Assembly (NCBI GenBank): GCA_016709865.1
Contig: JADJLX010000005.1
Span: 372,001-436,000 of the forward strand
Source of the DNA: Bacteroidales bacterium
GTDB lineage: Bacteria; Bacteroidota; Bacteroidia; Bacteroidales; VadinHA17
Direction of reading: 5' to 3'
DNA: 64,000 nucleotides
In this document: in pieces, positions 44,818-54,391 of the stretch
How positions within the stretch are numbered: position 1 is the stretch's first letter
How the letters are laid out: each line of letters opens with the position of its first letter
Notes under the pieces: generated by a model
Databases searched by the model: none
Told to the model about the DNA's origin: nothing
What the model saw: the letters and a program-made list of their open reading frames with translations, nothing else
Translations under genes and position numbers: made by a program

Positions 44818-46323
44818 TCAAAAAGGATTAAGTGCTACTATCTTGTCAACAATAGGCTGAAGACTGGTTCCGATCATTGTTGATAACCAGAATGGTGCCA
44901 GACCAATGGCGGCAACAGACCCGATCAGAGTTACCACTGATACCTTCTCAAACCATTTTGCGTCGGTAAGATGTTCATGGTGTTCATTTGTGGTGGGGCC
45001 TAATAAAAGAATTGCCACCACCCTCAGGATATACACAGCTGTAATAACTATCGAGGAAACAGCCAGAATGGTAACGATTCTGTAGAATAGTTCGGGATGC
45101 TGGAAAGCCCCTACGAAAATTGTCATCTCAGCAACGAATCCGCTTAAGCCCGGAAGACCTAATGAAGCAAGGCCTGCAATTACATAACATACTGATAAAA
45201 ATGGAATAACCTTCATAAGTCCGCCCATTTCATTTATCATCCTTGTGTGAGTCCTTCCGTAAAGCATTCCAATAAGAGCAAAGAAAAGTGCTGTCATGAG
45301 TCCGTGTGAGATCATCTGTATAATTGCACCATTCATTGCAGTCTGATTCATCATAAGCACTGCAAATAACACTAGTCCGCAATGACTTACTGATGAGTAT
45401 GCATTGATATATTTCAAATCTTTCTGTGCTATGGCTCCGAAAGCTCCGTAAACAACACTTATTGATGTAAGGATTATAAATATCCACGATAGCTCCTTGG
45501 CTGCTTCCGGCATAAGGAAAATTGCTACCCTGAATGCTCCATAACCTCCCAGTTTCATAAGTACTCCTGCATGGAGCATTGAAACAGCAGTGGGAGCAGA
45601 GGCATGTCCGTCAGGTGACCATGTGTGGAAAGGGAAAAGTGCTCCGAGGACTCCAAATCCCACAAAAGTGAGAGGAAAGAATATTCTCTGCGCTGATATT
45701 GGCATTGTGATTTTAGAAATCTCTAGAATGTTGAAACTCAACTGCCCCCCATCAGGTGCTGAGTTGAAGTAGATCCCCAGAAGTCCTAATAAAAGTAAGG
45801 CTGAGCCACCCATTAGCATAAGGGTCAGCTTCATTGCCGAATATTCTTTTGGTCCGCTGCCCCAAATTCCAATCAGCAGATACATAGGAATAACTGCCAG
45901 CTCATAGAACAGGAACATTGTAAACAGATCGATTGAGATAAAGAATCCGAATACTCCGGTAGCAAGGAGAATAAGAGAGATAAAAAACTCTTTTGTCAGA
46001 AATTCAACTTCCCACGATGCAAATATCCCTGCAAATACAACAACTGATGTAAGTGCAATCATTGCAACAGAGATTCCATCAACACCAACAGCGTAGTGAA
46101 TGTTAAGGCTCTTGAACCATAAGTAATCCGTTACAAACAGCATCTCATCGGTGTTGCCGCCATGACGGGCTGAAAGATACATATATACCAGAACAGCTGC
46201 CATTACTAACTGAAGTCCCATTCCAAAAGCTGAAACAAGACGTACCTGACGTGTGTCTTTAAGAAACAGGATAGCAGTAATGGTAAGTACCGGAATTACT
46301 ACAAACAGTGTTAAAATATCCAT
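44818..46323 (-). CDS. nuoM: NADH-quinone oxidoreductase subunit M
   Basis: A 501-residue antiporter-like membrane subunit with about 14 transmembrane helices. The VGVDGISVAMIALT segment, the FFLPFHTW-like segment (LGALFPFHTWSPDGHASAPTAVS) and GSGPKEYSAMKLT are family features. It pumps protons with NuoL and NuoN. Length matches E. coli NuoM (509). It is 28 bases from both nuoN and nuoL. Confidence 0.97.
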   Translation of the reverse strand: MDILTLFVVIPVLTITAILFLKDTRQVRLVSAFGMGLQLVMAAVLVYMYLSARHGGNTDEMLFVTDYLWFKSLNIHYAVGVDGISVAMIALTSVVVFAGIFASWEVEFLTKEFFISLILLATGVFGFFISIDLFTMFLFYELAVIPMYLLIGIWGSGPKEYSAMKLTLMLMGGSALLLLGLLGIYFNSAPDGGQLSFNILEISKITMPISAQRIFFPLTFVGFGVLGALFPFHTWSPDGHASAPTAVSMLHAGVLMKLGGYGAFRVAIFLMPEAAKELSWIFIILTSISVVYGAFGAIAQKDLKYINAYSSVSHCGLVLFAVLMMNQTAMNGAIIQMISHGLMTALFFALIGMLYGRTHTRMINEMGGLMKVIPFLSVCYVIAGLASLGLPGLSGFVAEMTIFVGAFQHPELFYRIVTILAVSSIVITAVYILRVVAILLLGPTTNEHHEHLTDAKWFEKVSVVTLIGSVAAIGLAPFWLSTMIGTSLQPIVDKIVALNPF

Positions 46324-46351
46324 ATTTAAATCTCTTTATCTTAATAATAAA

Positions 46352-48271
46352 TTATTTCCACAGGTATATGAAAAGTATCGCAAGCATAATCGCTCCTGTA
46401 ATAAAAACAAATGCATATTTCTGAAGCTGCCCCGATTGAAAATCTCTTATTTTGAAGGAAACAGTCTGGGTTACATTGGCTATTGCATTCATTGTAGCAT
46501 CTACAATGTGTCTGTCAAACCATGCTACAGGTTCTGATATGTATCTGAAAATGATCTTTTTAGTTACAAAAAGATAAACCTCATCCATATAAAATTTATT
46601 ATATGCCCATTTGTAGCTGTATTTGAAAGTTGCGGCAAGTTTGTCGGGGATAGCGCTCTCCTTTTTATACATCACGAATGCAATTCCAATACCAAGCAAT
46701 CCGATCAGAACAGATGGAATTGCAATAATCAGTTCAAGGTGTGTCTCAAATCCTTTACCATCGGATGTAACAAGCTCATTGAATGGAATAAACCCGGTAA
46801 ACACAGCTGCAATAGCAAGAATAATAAGAGGAATTGTCATTGTCGCCGGAGCCTCATGAGGTGTATGGTGATAATGTGTATCTCTTCCCCAGAAAATACT
46901 GAAGTATAACCTGAACATATAGAATGCTGTGAGTCCTGCAACAGCATATTCCACAGCGAATAGAAGTTTATTATGATGAAATGCAGCTGTCAGTATCTCG
47001 TCTTTGCTGAAGAACCCTGATAATGGCGGAATACCTGCAATTGTAAGACAGGCAATTAAAAAAGTCATGTGTGTGATAGGCAGGTATTTACGGAGGCCTC
47101 CCATTTCGGTCATATGGTTGCTGTGTACGGCATGTATAATTGCGCCGGCGCCAAGGAATAACAATGCTTTGAACATGGCATGTGTGAAGAGGTGAAACAT
47201 TGAAGCCATGTATCCTAGTCCATCGTGCCCGCCATAGCCCGATACCCCCAAAGCAAGCATCATATATCCAATCTGCGACATTGTTGAATATGCCAGGACT
47301 CGTTTTATATCAGTCTGGGTACATGCAATTACAGCTGCAAACAATGATGAAAAGGCACCTACGTAAGCAACAACATTAAGAGCTACCGGAGCAGCAATGG
47401 AATATATAGGAAACATCCTGGCAACAAGATATACACCGGCAACAACCATTGTGGCAGCATGAATAAGAGCCGAGACAGGAGTAGGGCCCTCCATAGCATC
47501 GGGCAACCAGATATGGAAAGGGAACATTGCTGATTTACCAACACCACCCATGAAAACGAAGATCATTGACCATGTCATTATTGAAAGTCCAAGGAATCCG
47601 ATGCCTGTTCCCTGACTAATTGCTGATCCAGATGGATCGGTAAGAGTTATAAAATCAAATGTTTTAGTATTGAATGACAATATCAAAATACCAATGAGGA
47701 ATCCAAGGTCGGCAAACCGGGTAACAATAAAGGCCTTTTTTGAGGCTCTTACAGCGGAAGGTTTCTGGTAATAGAAGCCGATTAAAAGGAAAGAAGAGAC
47801 ACCTACAAGTTCCCAGAAAATATACATCTGGAAAATATTGGTTGCCAGTACAAGTCCGAGCATTGAGAAGCTGAAGAGCGACAGGAATGCAAAGAATCTT
47901 TCAAATCCCTTTTCTCCTTTCATATATCCAAGACTGTATATATGAACCATGAAAGAGACAGTAGTTATGACTACAAGCATCATAACTGAAATAGGATCGA
48001 GCAGAATCCCTATGTCGATATGAAGTTTATCGGTTAACTGAAGCCATACGGTGTTTGCAGCGGTAATTTTCTGATAAGCATCGTCTATCTTCTCCGTTAA
48101 GAAAAAGTATTTGTATGCTGTTATATAGGATAACGCTGTGATAATAGCAAGTCCGGTTGTTCCGATAATTCCGGAAAACTTTGGAAAATATTTGTGTCCG
48201 GCTAACCCCAGAAAAATAAACATCAGAAAGGGTAGCAGCAGAATCCAGATTGTATAGTTGAAGTTTATCAT
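46352..48271 (-). CDS. nuoL: NADH-quinone oxidoreductase subunit L
   Basis: A 639-residue antiporter-like subunit with the long lateral helix at the C-terminal end of the membrane arm. Features are LLDPISVMMLVVIT, the ion-channel segment SAMFPFHIWLPDAMEGPTPVSALIHAATMV and the C-terminal helices. Length fits E. coli NuoL (613) with a slightly longer tail. It is 28 bases after nuoK. Confidence 0.97.
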   Translation of the reverse strand: MINFNYTIWILLLPFLMFIFLGLAGHKYFPKFSGIIGTTGLAIITALSYITAYKYFFLTEKIDDAYQKITAANTVWLQLTDKLHIDIGILLDPISVMMLVVITTVSFMVHIYSLGYMKGEKGFERFFAFLSLFSFSMLGLVLATNIFQMYIFWELVGVSSFLLIGFYYQKPSAVRASKKAFIVTRFADLGFLIGILILSFNTKTFDFITLTDPSGSAISQGTGIGFLGLSIMTWSMIFVFMGGVGKSAMFPFHIWLPDAMEGPTPVSALIHAATMVVAGVYLVARMFPIYSIAAPVALNVVAYVGAFSSLFAAVIACTQTDIKRVLAYSTMSQIGYMMLALGVSGYGGHDGLGYMASMFHLFTHAMFKALLFLGAGAIIHAVHSNHMTEMGGLRKYLPITHMTFLIACLTIAGIPPLSGFFSKDEILTAAFHHNKLLFAVEYAVAGLTAFYMFRLYFSIFWGRDTHYHHTPHEAPATMTIPLIILAIAAVFTGFIPFNELVTSDGKGFETHLELIIAIPSVLIGLLGIGIAFVMYKKESAIPDKLAATFKYSYKWAYNKFYMDEVYLFVTKKIIFRYISEPVAWFDRHIVDATMNAIANVTQTVSFKIRDFQSGQLQKYAFVFITGAIMLAILFIYLWK

Positions 48272-48299
48272 ATTTACGGTTTCCTGATAGGTATAGTAA

Positions 48300-48617
48300 T
48301 CAATATTTCATTTCGTGTACATCTTCAACATTGATGGTAGTGAACCGTCGGTAGATGTTTATAATTATCGCTATTGCCACAGCAGCCTCTGCGGCAGCAA
48401 CTGCTATTACAAACAGGCTGAAGAACATACCCTCCAATTTATGCGGGAAAAGATATCTGTTAAATGCAAGAAAGTTTATATTAACTGAGTTCAGAATCAG
48501 CTCAACCGACATTAAGATAGTTATAAGGTTCCGGCGGGTAAGGAAACCATAGACTCCGGTAAAGAACATTATCGTTGCCAGAATCAAAAAGTATTGTAGT
48601 GGAATTCCTGTATTCAT
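48300..48617 (-). CDS. nuoK: NADH-quinone oxidoreductase subunit K
   Basis: A 105-residue three-helix membrane subunit. It begins MNTGIPLQYFLILATIMFFTGVYGFL. The glutamates that take part in proton transfer are in MSVELILNSVN and in AEAAVAIAI. I chose the ATG at 48617, which gives the family length. The open frame extends upstream to 48680 inside the end of nuoJ, and that extension does not match the family. Confidence 0.96.
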   Translation of the reverse strand: MNTGIPLQYFLILATIMFFTGVYGFLTRRNLITILMSVELILNSVNINFLAFNRYLFPHKLEGMFFSLFVIAVAAAEAAVAIAIIINIYRRFTTINVEDVHEMKY

Positions 48618-48618
48618 A

Positions 48619-49161
48619 TTATTCCTTATTTGTTGTTGGTAAATCACTTCTTTTCGGCCCGCCTTTTTTTGCAACCACAATAGAGGCGATCATAGCAGCA
48701 AGAAGAAGAATTGAGATGACTTCAAATGGGAGTACATAACCATCCTTGTCGACTGACAGCAGGCTTAATCCAATCTCTCTCATATCAATTTCTTTTGCTG
48801 CTTCAGTAGTTGCTGAGAAGTTATAATCAAGTATTGTTATTATTGACAGGATAGCTCCGGCAATTGCAGCCAGGGCTGAAAACGCTGTCTTTTTCCAGCC
48901 GTAAGGTTCAAATTTCTGGCTGATATGACTTGTGAGCAATACTGAGAAAATGATCAGAACAACAATACCCCCGGCATAAAGAGTTAGCTGAACCCCTGCC
49001 AGGAACTGGTAGTTAAGCATAAAGTAAAGTCCTGATGTGGAAACCAGAACGAAAAGAAGATAGACTGCAGCCCGAAGTATTCTACGGGTTGTTACTGTCA
49101 GCACTGAAAAGACAATTATCATTGCTGAAAACAAAATAAACATAATCTGGTTAGAGGCCAT
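48619..49161 (-). CDS. nuoJ: NADH-quinone oxidoreductase subunit J
   Basis: A 180-residue membrane subunit with five hydrophobic helices. The helix containing QLTLYAGGIVVLIIFSVLLTS has the flexible glycine-rich centre typical of NuoJ/ND6, which moves when quinone is reduced. Length is normal. Its start overlaps the end of nuoI by one base. Confidence 0.95.
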   Translation of the reverse strand: MASNQIMFILFSAMIIVFSVLTVTTRRILRAAVYLLFVLVSTSGLYFMLNYQFLAGVQLTLYAGGIVVLIIFSVLLTSHISQKFEPYGWKKTAFSALAAIAGAILSIITILDYNFSATTEAAKEIDMREIGLSLLSVDKDGYVLPFEVISILLLAAMIASIVVAKKGGPKRSDLPTTNKE

Positions 49162-49640
49162 TATTCAACTCCTTTCATTAATTGGGAACCCGGTTTGTTT
49201 AATTGTTTTATCAGAAGGGTTCTGTCAAACACTGCATGTTCAAAATCCTGTGAAAAGGCAAGTGCATTTGAGGGGCATGTTTTCACGCATAACGTGCAGA
49301 AAGTGCACATGCCAAGCCTGTAGATATGCTTATCAATTATCCTTTTCTTTTTACCATCCTCGGTAACAATAGTCTTTGAAATCACTTCAATAGTACCATT
49401 CGGACAGTTTATTTCACAAATTCCGCAACCTGTGCATTTATGTTCATTCTTTTCATTGTGGGGCATAACAACCTCGCCCTTAAAACGGTCGAACATAACC
49501 AGATCTTTCCGGTTTTCAGGATATTTTTGTGTCACAATAGCACTGGGTCTGAAGAAGTATGAACCAGTAACCTTCATACCAACCAGCAGTGACTTGACGC
49601 CAAAATATATTTCTTTAAAATAATTTATAATACTTCTCAT
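49161..49640 (-). CDS. nuoI: NADH-quinone oxidoreductase subunit I (2 x 4Fe-4S)
   Basis: A 159-residue iron-sulfur subunit of the hydrophilic arm that passes electrons to NuoB. Two cluster-binding motifs are clear: CTGCGICEINCP (about residues 69-80) and CTFCTLCVKTCP (about 112-123). An N-terminal membrane-associated helix contains YFKEIYFGVKSLL. Length is near E. coli NuoI (180). It lies between nuoJ and nuoH. The donor of electrons to this arm is uncertain because nuoE, nuoF and nuoG are not present in the operon. Confidence 0.96.
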   Translation of the reverse strand: MRSIINYFKEIYFGVKSLLVGMKVTGSYFFRPSAIVTQKYPENRKDLVMFDRFKGEVVMPHNEKNEHKCTGCGICEINCPNGTIEVISKTIVTEDGKKKRIIDKHIYRLGMCTFCTLCVKTCPSNALAFSQDFEHAVFDRTLLIKQLNKPGSQLMKGVE

Positions 49641-49668
49641 TCAGAGATATATATTTAAGTTATTACAA

Positions 49669-50808
49669 CTAAAAGTGCCAGCCCATTAATACCAGGAAGG
49701 CCATAATCAGTACATTGACAAGATTAATCGGCAACAAATATTTCCATTCAAGTGTCAGAAGCTGGTCAATTCTCAAACGCGGAAAAGTCCACTTGAACCA
49801 CATCATCAGGAATATTACAAAAAATGTTTTTCCTATATACCATACAAATGGCGGAATGAAATCCATTACGTGATTAAATCCCTCCCATGAGCCTACGTGA
49901 AAAGGCATCCATCCTCCAAGAAAAACTGTTGCAGCAATTGACGCAACGATAAACATATTCATGTATTCAGCCAGGAAGAAGAAAGCGAATTTGATACCAG
50001 AGTATTCAGTATGATATCCTGCTGTTAGTTCTGATTCTGCTTCAGCAAGGTCGAAAGGTCCCCGGTTTGTTTCCGCGGTGCTTGAGATTAGAAACATTAT
50101 AAAGGCAATAAATGCAGGAATATGTCCTTTAAACAGAAACCATCCGTCTCTCTGGGCCTCAACAATTACTGAAAGCTGCATTGAACCGGCCAGTATTACA
50201 ATTGTTATAAGTGCAAGACCAACAGATAGTTCATAGCTCACAATCTGAGCTCCGCTTCTCATTGCACCGATCAGCGAGTATTTATTATTGCTCGACCAGC
50301 CTGCAATCAAAACACCGATAACACCCATCGATGAGACTGCAATAACATATAGCAATCCGATATTCATGTCAATTGCATGCAGTCCTTTTGCAAATGGGAC
50401 AGCTGCCAGTGCCATGAAACCAGCGATGATAACTATGAAAGGAGCAAGGTTAAAAAGAAATTTGTCAGCATTTTTTATTGGTATCAACTCAACAAAAAGG
50501 AGTTTCACAAGGTCAGCTATTGTCTGGAAGATACCGAAAGGCCCAATCCTGTTAGGCCCAAGCCTGTTCTGCATGAACGCACATACTTTCCTTTCAGCAT
50601 AGACCAGGAATAGTCCTACAACCGCATAGAAAAGCAGGATCACAACACCAACAATGACCATTTCAGTAACTGTTGTCCAGAATGGCGACATGACATTCTG
50701 TAGGCCGGTGTCTATCCCTTTTGTTAAAGATGAAAAGTCATAAAAAACTCTCCACCAGGGCTCTTTTGTTAAAAGAACGGAATTAGTAGCAACAATGTCA
50801 AACTGCAT
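49669..50808 (-). CDS. nuoH: NADH-quinone oxidoreductase subunit H
   Basis: A 379-residue membrane subunit with eight to nine helices that forms the quinone chamber and joins the two arms. The conserved [50 protein letters not shown] and [17 protein letters not shown] segments are all present. It is longer than E. coli NuoH (325), mostly at the N terminus, where extra residues precede the first helix. The 41-base gap to nuoD is pyrimidine-rich. Confidence 0.97.
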   Translation of the reverse strand: MQFDIVATNSVLLTKEPWWRVFYDFSSLTKGIDTGLQNVMSPFWTTVTEMVIVGVVILLFYAVVGLFLVYAERKVCAFMQNRLGPNRIGPFGIFQTIADLVKLLFVELIPIKNADKFLFNLAPFIVIIAGFMALAAVPFAKGLHAIDMNIGLLYVIAVSSMGVIGVLIAGWSSNNKYSLIGAMRSGAQIVSYELSVGLALITIVILAGSMQLSVIVEAQRDGWFLFKGHIPAFIAFIMFLISSTAETNRGPFDLAEAESELTAGYHTEYSGIKFAFFFLAEYMNMFIVASIAATVFLGGWMPFHVGSWEGFNHVMDFIPPFVWYIGKTFFVIFLMMWFKWTFPRLRIDQLLTLEWKYLLPINLVNVLIMAFLVLMGWHF

Positions 50809-50849
50809 ATTTTTGTCTTTTATCTTTTTTTTCTGTCTTCTGTCTTCTT
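50809..50849. repeat. pyrimidine word repeat between nuoD and nuoH
   Basis: The gap is an almost pure pyrimidine tract on the plus strand with TGTCTT/CTGTCTT units. On the transcribed (minus) strand it reads as AGAAGACAGAAGACAG words, of the type seen in other intergenic gaps here. Confidence 0.5.
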
Positions 50850-51977
50850 CTACCTGTCGATATCCGGTATAACCAGATCCAGCGATCCTCCGATTGCCAC
50901 AAGATCAGCTATCTTAAATCCTTTGGCAATGTGGTTCAGCACAGAGAGATTCACAAAATTTGGTGACCTGAACTTAACTCTGTAAGGGTTTTTGTTTCCA
51001 TCACTTATAATATATACACCAAGTTCACCCCTGGCTGTTTCAACCCTTTGATAATACTCGCCTTCAGGCAGTTTAATTACCGGCTTCATCTTAACAGCAT
51101 ATGGCCCTTCGGGAATATTGTCAATAAGCTGTTCGATAATATTCATGGATTCCCACATCTCATCGATCCTGGCAATATATCTGTGATAGGTATCTCCTTC
51201 ATTAAACAGGATTTCCTTAAATGTTATCCTGTCATATGCACTGTAGGGTTCATGTTTGCGCACATCACATGAAAATCCTGAAGCTCTTCCTGAAGGACCT
51301 GTAATACCGTATGATATAGCATCTTCGAGCGACAGGTTGCCAATTCCTTTACTTCTTTCGTGGAATATAACATTGCCTGACAATAACTGATCATATTCAG
51401 GTAATTTTGTCCTGAAATATTTTATGAATTCTTTTACCTTTTGCTGAAAGTCAGGATGGATATCATACATTAAACCTCCCGGACAGTTATAACTGACAAT
51501 CATACGGCTTCCGCAAGTCTGTTCCCAGATATCAAGAATCTTTTCCCTGTCGCGCAGACCGTAAAAAAAGCATGTCAGGCCACCAAGGTCCATTCCGAAA
51601 GATGCCCACCAGAGCTGATGCGACTGTATACGGGTAAGTTCCGACATGATAGTGCGGATAACTTTTACCCTTTCAGGGATGTCAACTTCAAGTGCCTTTT
51701 CAACATTCAGACATACAGCTTCATTATTAATATGAGCTGAGAGGTAATCCATTCTGTCGGTAAGATGTATAATCTGAGGGTAGGTGATACTCTCGCACAT
51801 CTTCTCTATACCTCTGTGTATATATCCTATATGAGGCTGAACACTTTTTACCATTTCACCTTTCAACGAAACTACTAGCCTTAACACTCCATGTGTTGAG
51901 GGATGCTGAGGACCCATGTTGATTACATATTCCTGCTGCTCGTCGGCTGTAATATTTTTTACCTTTTCTTCCATCAT
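50850..51977 (-). CDS. nuoD: NADH-quinone oxidoreductase subunit D
   Basis: A 375-residue hydrophilic-arm subunit that lines the quinone site with NuoB. It contains [30 protein letters not shown] [15 protein letters not shown] and the YDRITFKEI region. The nickel-ligand cysteines of the ancestral hydrogenase are absent, as expected. It is a separate gene, not fused with nuoC. Two adjacent ATG codons open the frame; either may be used. It begins at the nuoC stop without a gap. Confidence 0.97.
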   Translation of the reverse strand: MMEEKVKNITADEQQEYVINMGPQHPSTHGVLRLVVSLKGEMVKSVQPHIGYIHRGIEKMCESITYPQIIHLTDRMDYLSAHINNEAVCLNVEKALEVDIPERVKVIRTIMSELTRIQSHQLWWASFGMDLGGLTCFFYGLRDREKILDIWEQTCGSRMIVSYNCPGGLMYDIHPDFQQKVKEFIKYFRTKLPEYDQLLSGNVIFHERSKGIGNLSLEDAISYGITGPSGRASGFSCDVRKHEPYSAYDRITFKEILFNEGDTYHRYIARIDEMWESMNIIEQLIDNIPEGPYAVKMKPVIKLPEGEYYQRVETARGELGVYIISDGNKNPYRVKFRSPNFVNLSVLNHIAKGFKIADLVAIGGSLDLVIPDIDR

Positions 51978-52433
51978 CTACTTGGTAACAATGTTAATAT
52001 CATCAACATAGTCCTTACGTAATGGGAATCCCCATGAACTGTCAAGGAATAGTCTTCTCAGGTCAGGATGATTGGTAAACTTAATACCAAGCAGGTCAAA
52101 TACCTCTCTTTCAAGAAAATCTGCAGTTTTCCAGATATCAGAAACAGAATCAAACTTAGGGTCTGTTCTGTCGGAAGTTCTTGATTTAATTACAATAGAG
52201 TGGTTGAGAACTGTTGATCTTAGATGGTATACAACACCAAGGTCCTGACCGTAATCAACACCTGTAATACAAACTAAAAAGTCAAAAAGCAGTTCCTTAT
52301 TCTCGCGAAGGTTTTTAGCCACCGTATATAAACTATCTGGTGTTACATTTACCTCTGTGAATTGCTTGCCTTCGCTGATCTCAAGATCAGGATGGTTTTT
52401 CTTTAAAAATTCTCCTAATTGTATTTTATCCAT
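51978..52433 (-). CDS. nuoC: NADH-quinone oxidoreductase subunit C
   Basis: A 151-residue subunit of the hydrophilic arm. The family's core is visible as TVAKNLRENKELLFDFLVCITGVDYG and the motif ERE-FDLLGIKFTNHPDLRRLFL near the C terminus (DFLEREVFDLLGI). Length is typical of separate NuoC proteins of Bacteroidetes. It lies between nuoB and nuoD and touches nuoD without an intergenic gap. Confidence 0.95.
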   Translation of the reverse strand: MDKIQLGEFLKKNHPDLEISEGKQFTEVNVTPDSLYTVAKNLRENKELLFDFLVCITGVDYGQDLGVVYHLRSTVLNHSIVIKSRTSDRTDPKFDSVSDIWKTADFLEREVFDLLGIKFTNHPDLRRLFLDSSWGFPLRKDYVDDINIVTK

Positions 52434-52464
52434 TGAATATCAGATTTCTGAGATTATGGTCAGA

Positions 52465-53025
52465 CTAAATTGAATCGTGTGAAGCATTTCTTTTCCTTCT
52501 GGATTTAATAGATTCGGTTTCAATTTTACGCTGAAGCTGCATCATACCATATAATAATGCTTCAGGGCGGGGAGGACAACCAGGTACATATACATCTACC
52601 GGAATAATATGCTCGACACCTTTTACTACGCAATATGAGTTAAGGAAAAAAGGACCTCCCGATATTGCACATGCACCCATTGCAATTACATACTTTGGTT
52701 CAGACATCTGATCGTAAAGTCGTTTCAGTACAGGGGCCATCTTATTAACGATTGTTCCGGCAACCACAATAACATCAGCCTGCCGGGGGCTGGCTCTGTA
52801 GACTTCCATGCCGAATCTGGCAAAGTCGTGACGCGGAGCTCCGGCAGCCATCATCTCAATTCCGCAACAACTTGTAGCGAAGGTAAGCGGCCATAGGGAG
52901 TTCTTTCTTCCCCAGTTTATCACATCATCAATTGTGGTCAGAAATACATTTGAATCCAGTTCCTTAAGAAGATCAAGGGTTTCATTATCCTTGAATTCCT
53001 CTCTTTTCATTCCTTTTATTCCCAT
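52465..53025 (-). CDS. nuoB: NADH-quinone oxidoreductase subunit B
   Basis: A 186-residue iron-sulfur subunit holding the N2 4Fe-4S cluster that reduces quinone. The cluster motif CCGIEMM and the later [10 protein letters not shown] and GCPPRPEAL supply the ligands. Its start overlaps the end of nuoA by ten bases, or none if the internal MKREEF ATG is used. Length is normal with a basic C-terminal tail ([11 protein letters not shown]). Confidence 0.97.
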   Translation of the reverse strand: MGIKGMKREEFKDNETLDLLKELDSNVFLTTIDDVINWGRKNSLWPLTFATSCCGIEMMAAGAPRHDFARFGMEVYRASPRQADVIVVAGTIVNKMAPVLKRLYDQMSEPKYVIAMGACAISGGPFFLNSYCVVKGVEHIIPVDVYVPGCPPRPEALLYGMMQLQRKIETESIKSRRKRNASHDSI

Positions 53026-53366
53026 ATAAGAGCATGTTTTTTCCAGGCGTATAATAATCCAAGGCCCAGAATGAAAAAGAATATCACAATTTCAATAAAA
53101 GCAGTCATCCCAACCTCTTTCATTACAACTGCCCATGGAAACACCAGAACAGTTTCCACATCGAATACAAGAAAGAGAATGGCGAACAGGTAGTATCCGA
53201 CATTAAACTGAAGCCATGTAACGCCCTCGGTTGGAATACCGCATTCGTATGGATCAAATTTTTGTGGATTTATTGATTTAGGAGCTACTATACCTGAAAA
53301 AATAAGTACAAGTCCAACAAATATAGCCCCGACAAGGAAAAATAAAATTAACCATTCATTACTCAT
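53016..53366 (-). CDS. nuoA: NADH-quinone oxidoreductase subunit A
   Basis: A 116-residue membrane subunit with three helices. The conserved loop [13 protein letters not shown] holds the cysteine of the loop next to the quinone site, and [13 protein letters not shown] is the second signature. First gene of the eleven-gene nuo operon. A candidate -7 box lies about 33 bases upstream, and two CRP/FNR-like palindromes lie farther upstream. Confidence 0.97.
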   Translation of the reverse strand: MSNEWLILFFLVGAIFVGLVLIFSGIVAPKSINPQKFDPYECGIPTEGVTWLQFNVGYYLFAILFLVFDVETVLVFPWAVVMKEVGMTAFIEIVIFFFILGLGLLYAWKKHALIWE

Positions 53367-53398
53367 AGATCATGGTATTTGGGTTATTGAAAGCCGCA

Positions 53399-53406
53399 CA
53401 AACTTA
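53399..53406 (-). promoter_or_regulatory. -7 box of the nuo operon promoter
   Basis: TAAGTTTG on the minus strand (complement of 53399-53406) fits TAnnTTTG. No clear -33 element is seen, which would fit a promoter that needs an activator. Confidence 0.45.
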
Positions 53407-53423
53407 TTATAAAAATTGATTAT

Positions 53424-53463
53424 TGTGAAATAATTAACAGCTTATAAAAGTGATAATTATCAC
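53424..53463. promoter_or_regulatory. paired CRP/FNR-like operators upstream of nuoA
   Basis: The sequence GTGATAATTATCAC (53450-53463) is a perfect 14-base palindrome and, with its flanks, matches TGTGA-N6-TCACA at nine of ten consensus positions. A second site TGTGA-N6-TAACA (53424-53439) also matches nine of ten. Their centres lie about 36 and 61 bases upstream of the predicted nuo start. Confidence 0.4.
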
Positions 53464-53483
53464 ATCAGTAAATCAGAAGCCAT

Positions 53484-54233
53484 TTACAAAAAAATCTCAT
53501 CAGGGTATTCAATTTCTGTCAGGAACAGTCCCTGTGCAGGAGCTGATTTCCCGGCTTTGCATCTGTCTTTTTTCAGAATGATTTCTTCAAATTCCACGAG
53601 AGTTATTTTGCCTGATCCCAGGTCTGTCATGGTACCAACAATAGCCCGTACCATATTCCTGAGGAATCTGTCAGCCCTTATTGTAAAAACAAGCCTGTTT
53701 TCCTGTTCTTCCCATTCAGCATTGTAGATCCTGCATATATTTGTCTTTGCTCCGGAATGCAGTTTGCTGAAACTGGTGAAATCTGAATGATTCAACAAAA
53801 TATCACAGGCTTTATTCATTATGGAAGTGTCTAATACCCCATGAAGATACCAGCTCGAATTATTGAAGAATGGGTCTTTTGTTCTGGCTATGTAGTATTT
53901 GTATGTTCTTGATAAAGCACTGTATCTGGCATTGGCGTCAGCCCGGACCTTCCGTATTGAAGAAACTGAAATATCTGCAGGAAGGTGGCAGTTTAGTCTG
54001 AAAATGAGATTTTTATCTGTGTCAAGAGAAGCGGAATTACAATCAAAATGTGCGCAGAAAATGAGTGCATGTACTCCGGTATCAGTTCGTCCGGCACCTA
54101 TAGTTGATATTTTTTCGTTAAGAACAACACTCATGGACTCATCGAGAATCTGCTGTACGGTAGTCGAATTTGGTTGTACCTGCCAGCCATGATAGGAAGT
54201 GCCTTTGTATGAAATGTATATGAAGTACCGCAA
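53484..54233 (-). CDS. truA: tRNA pseudouridine synthase A
   Basis: A 249-residue enzyme that makes pseudouridine at positions 38-40 in the anticodon stem of many tRNAs. Its features are YISYKGTSYHGWQVQPNSTTVQ, the catalytic aspartate in GAGRTDTGVHA (about residue 52), RSYKYYI-like SRTYKYYI, and FLRNMVRAIVGT. Length is normal. It is divergent from the sugar symporter gene; a -7 box TATATTTG lies on the minus strand at the complement of 54250-54257. Confidence 0.97.
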   Translation of the reverse strand: MRYFIYISYKGTSYHGWQVQPNSTTVQQILDESMSVVLNEKISTIGAGRTDTGVHALIFCAHFDCNSASLDTDKNLIFRLNCHLPADISVSSIRKVRADANARYSALSRTYKYYIARTKDPFFNNSSWYLHGVLDTSIMNKACDILLNHSDFTSFSKLHSGAKTNICRIYNAEWEEQENRLVFTIRADRFLRNMVRAIVGTMTDLGSGKITLVEFEEIILKKDRCKAGKSAPAQGLFLTEIEYPDEIFL

Positions 54234-54249
54234 ATCTGATAGGTTTTTG

Positions 54250-54338
54250 CAAATATAATCAATCTAAACTATCAGCTTTGTTTTTTCGAAAACGTGCTTT
54301 CATAGCATTAGTATAATTCAATTAAATTAATATATTTG
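54250..54338. promoter_or_regulatory. divergent -7 boxes, truA and sugar symporter
   Basis: TATATTTG occurs on the minus strand (complement of 54250-54257) 17 bases before truA and on the plus strand (54331-54338) 53 bases before the symporter gene. Neither has a strong -33 match. Confidence 0.45.
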
Positions 54339-54391
54339 TTCAGAACTCAAATAAACCTATCGAATCAATTAATTAACTAAAAAATTAAATA

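Noticed and set aside
48618-48680. Upstream extension of nuoK into nuoJ
   Set aside because: The extra 21 residues overlap the nuoJ coding end and do not match NuoK, which starts at the ATG at 48617.
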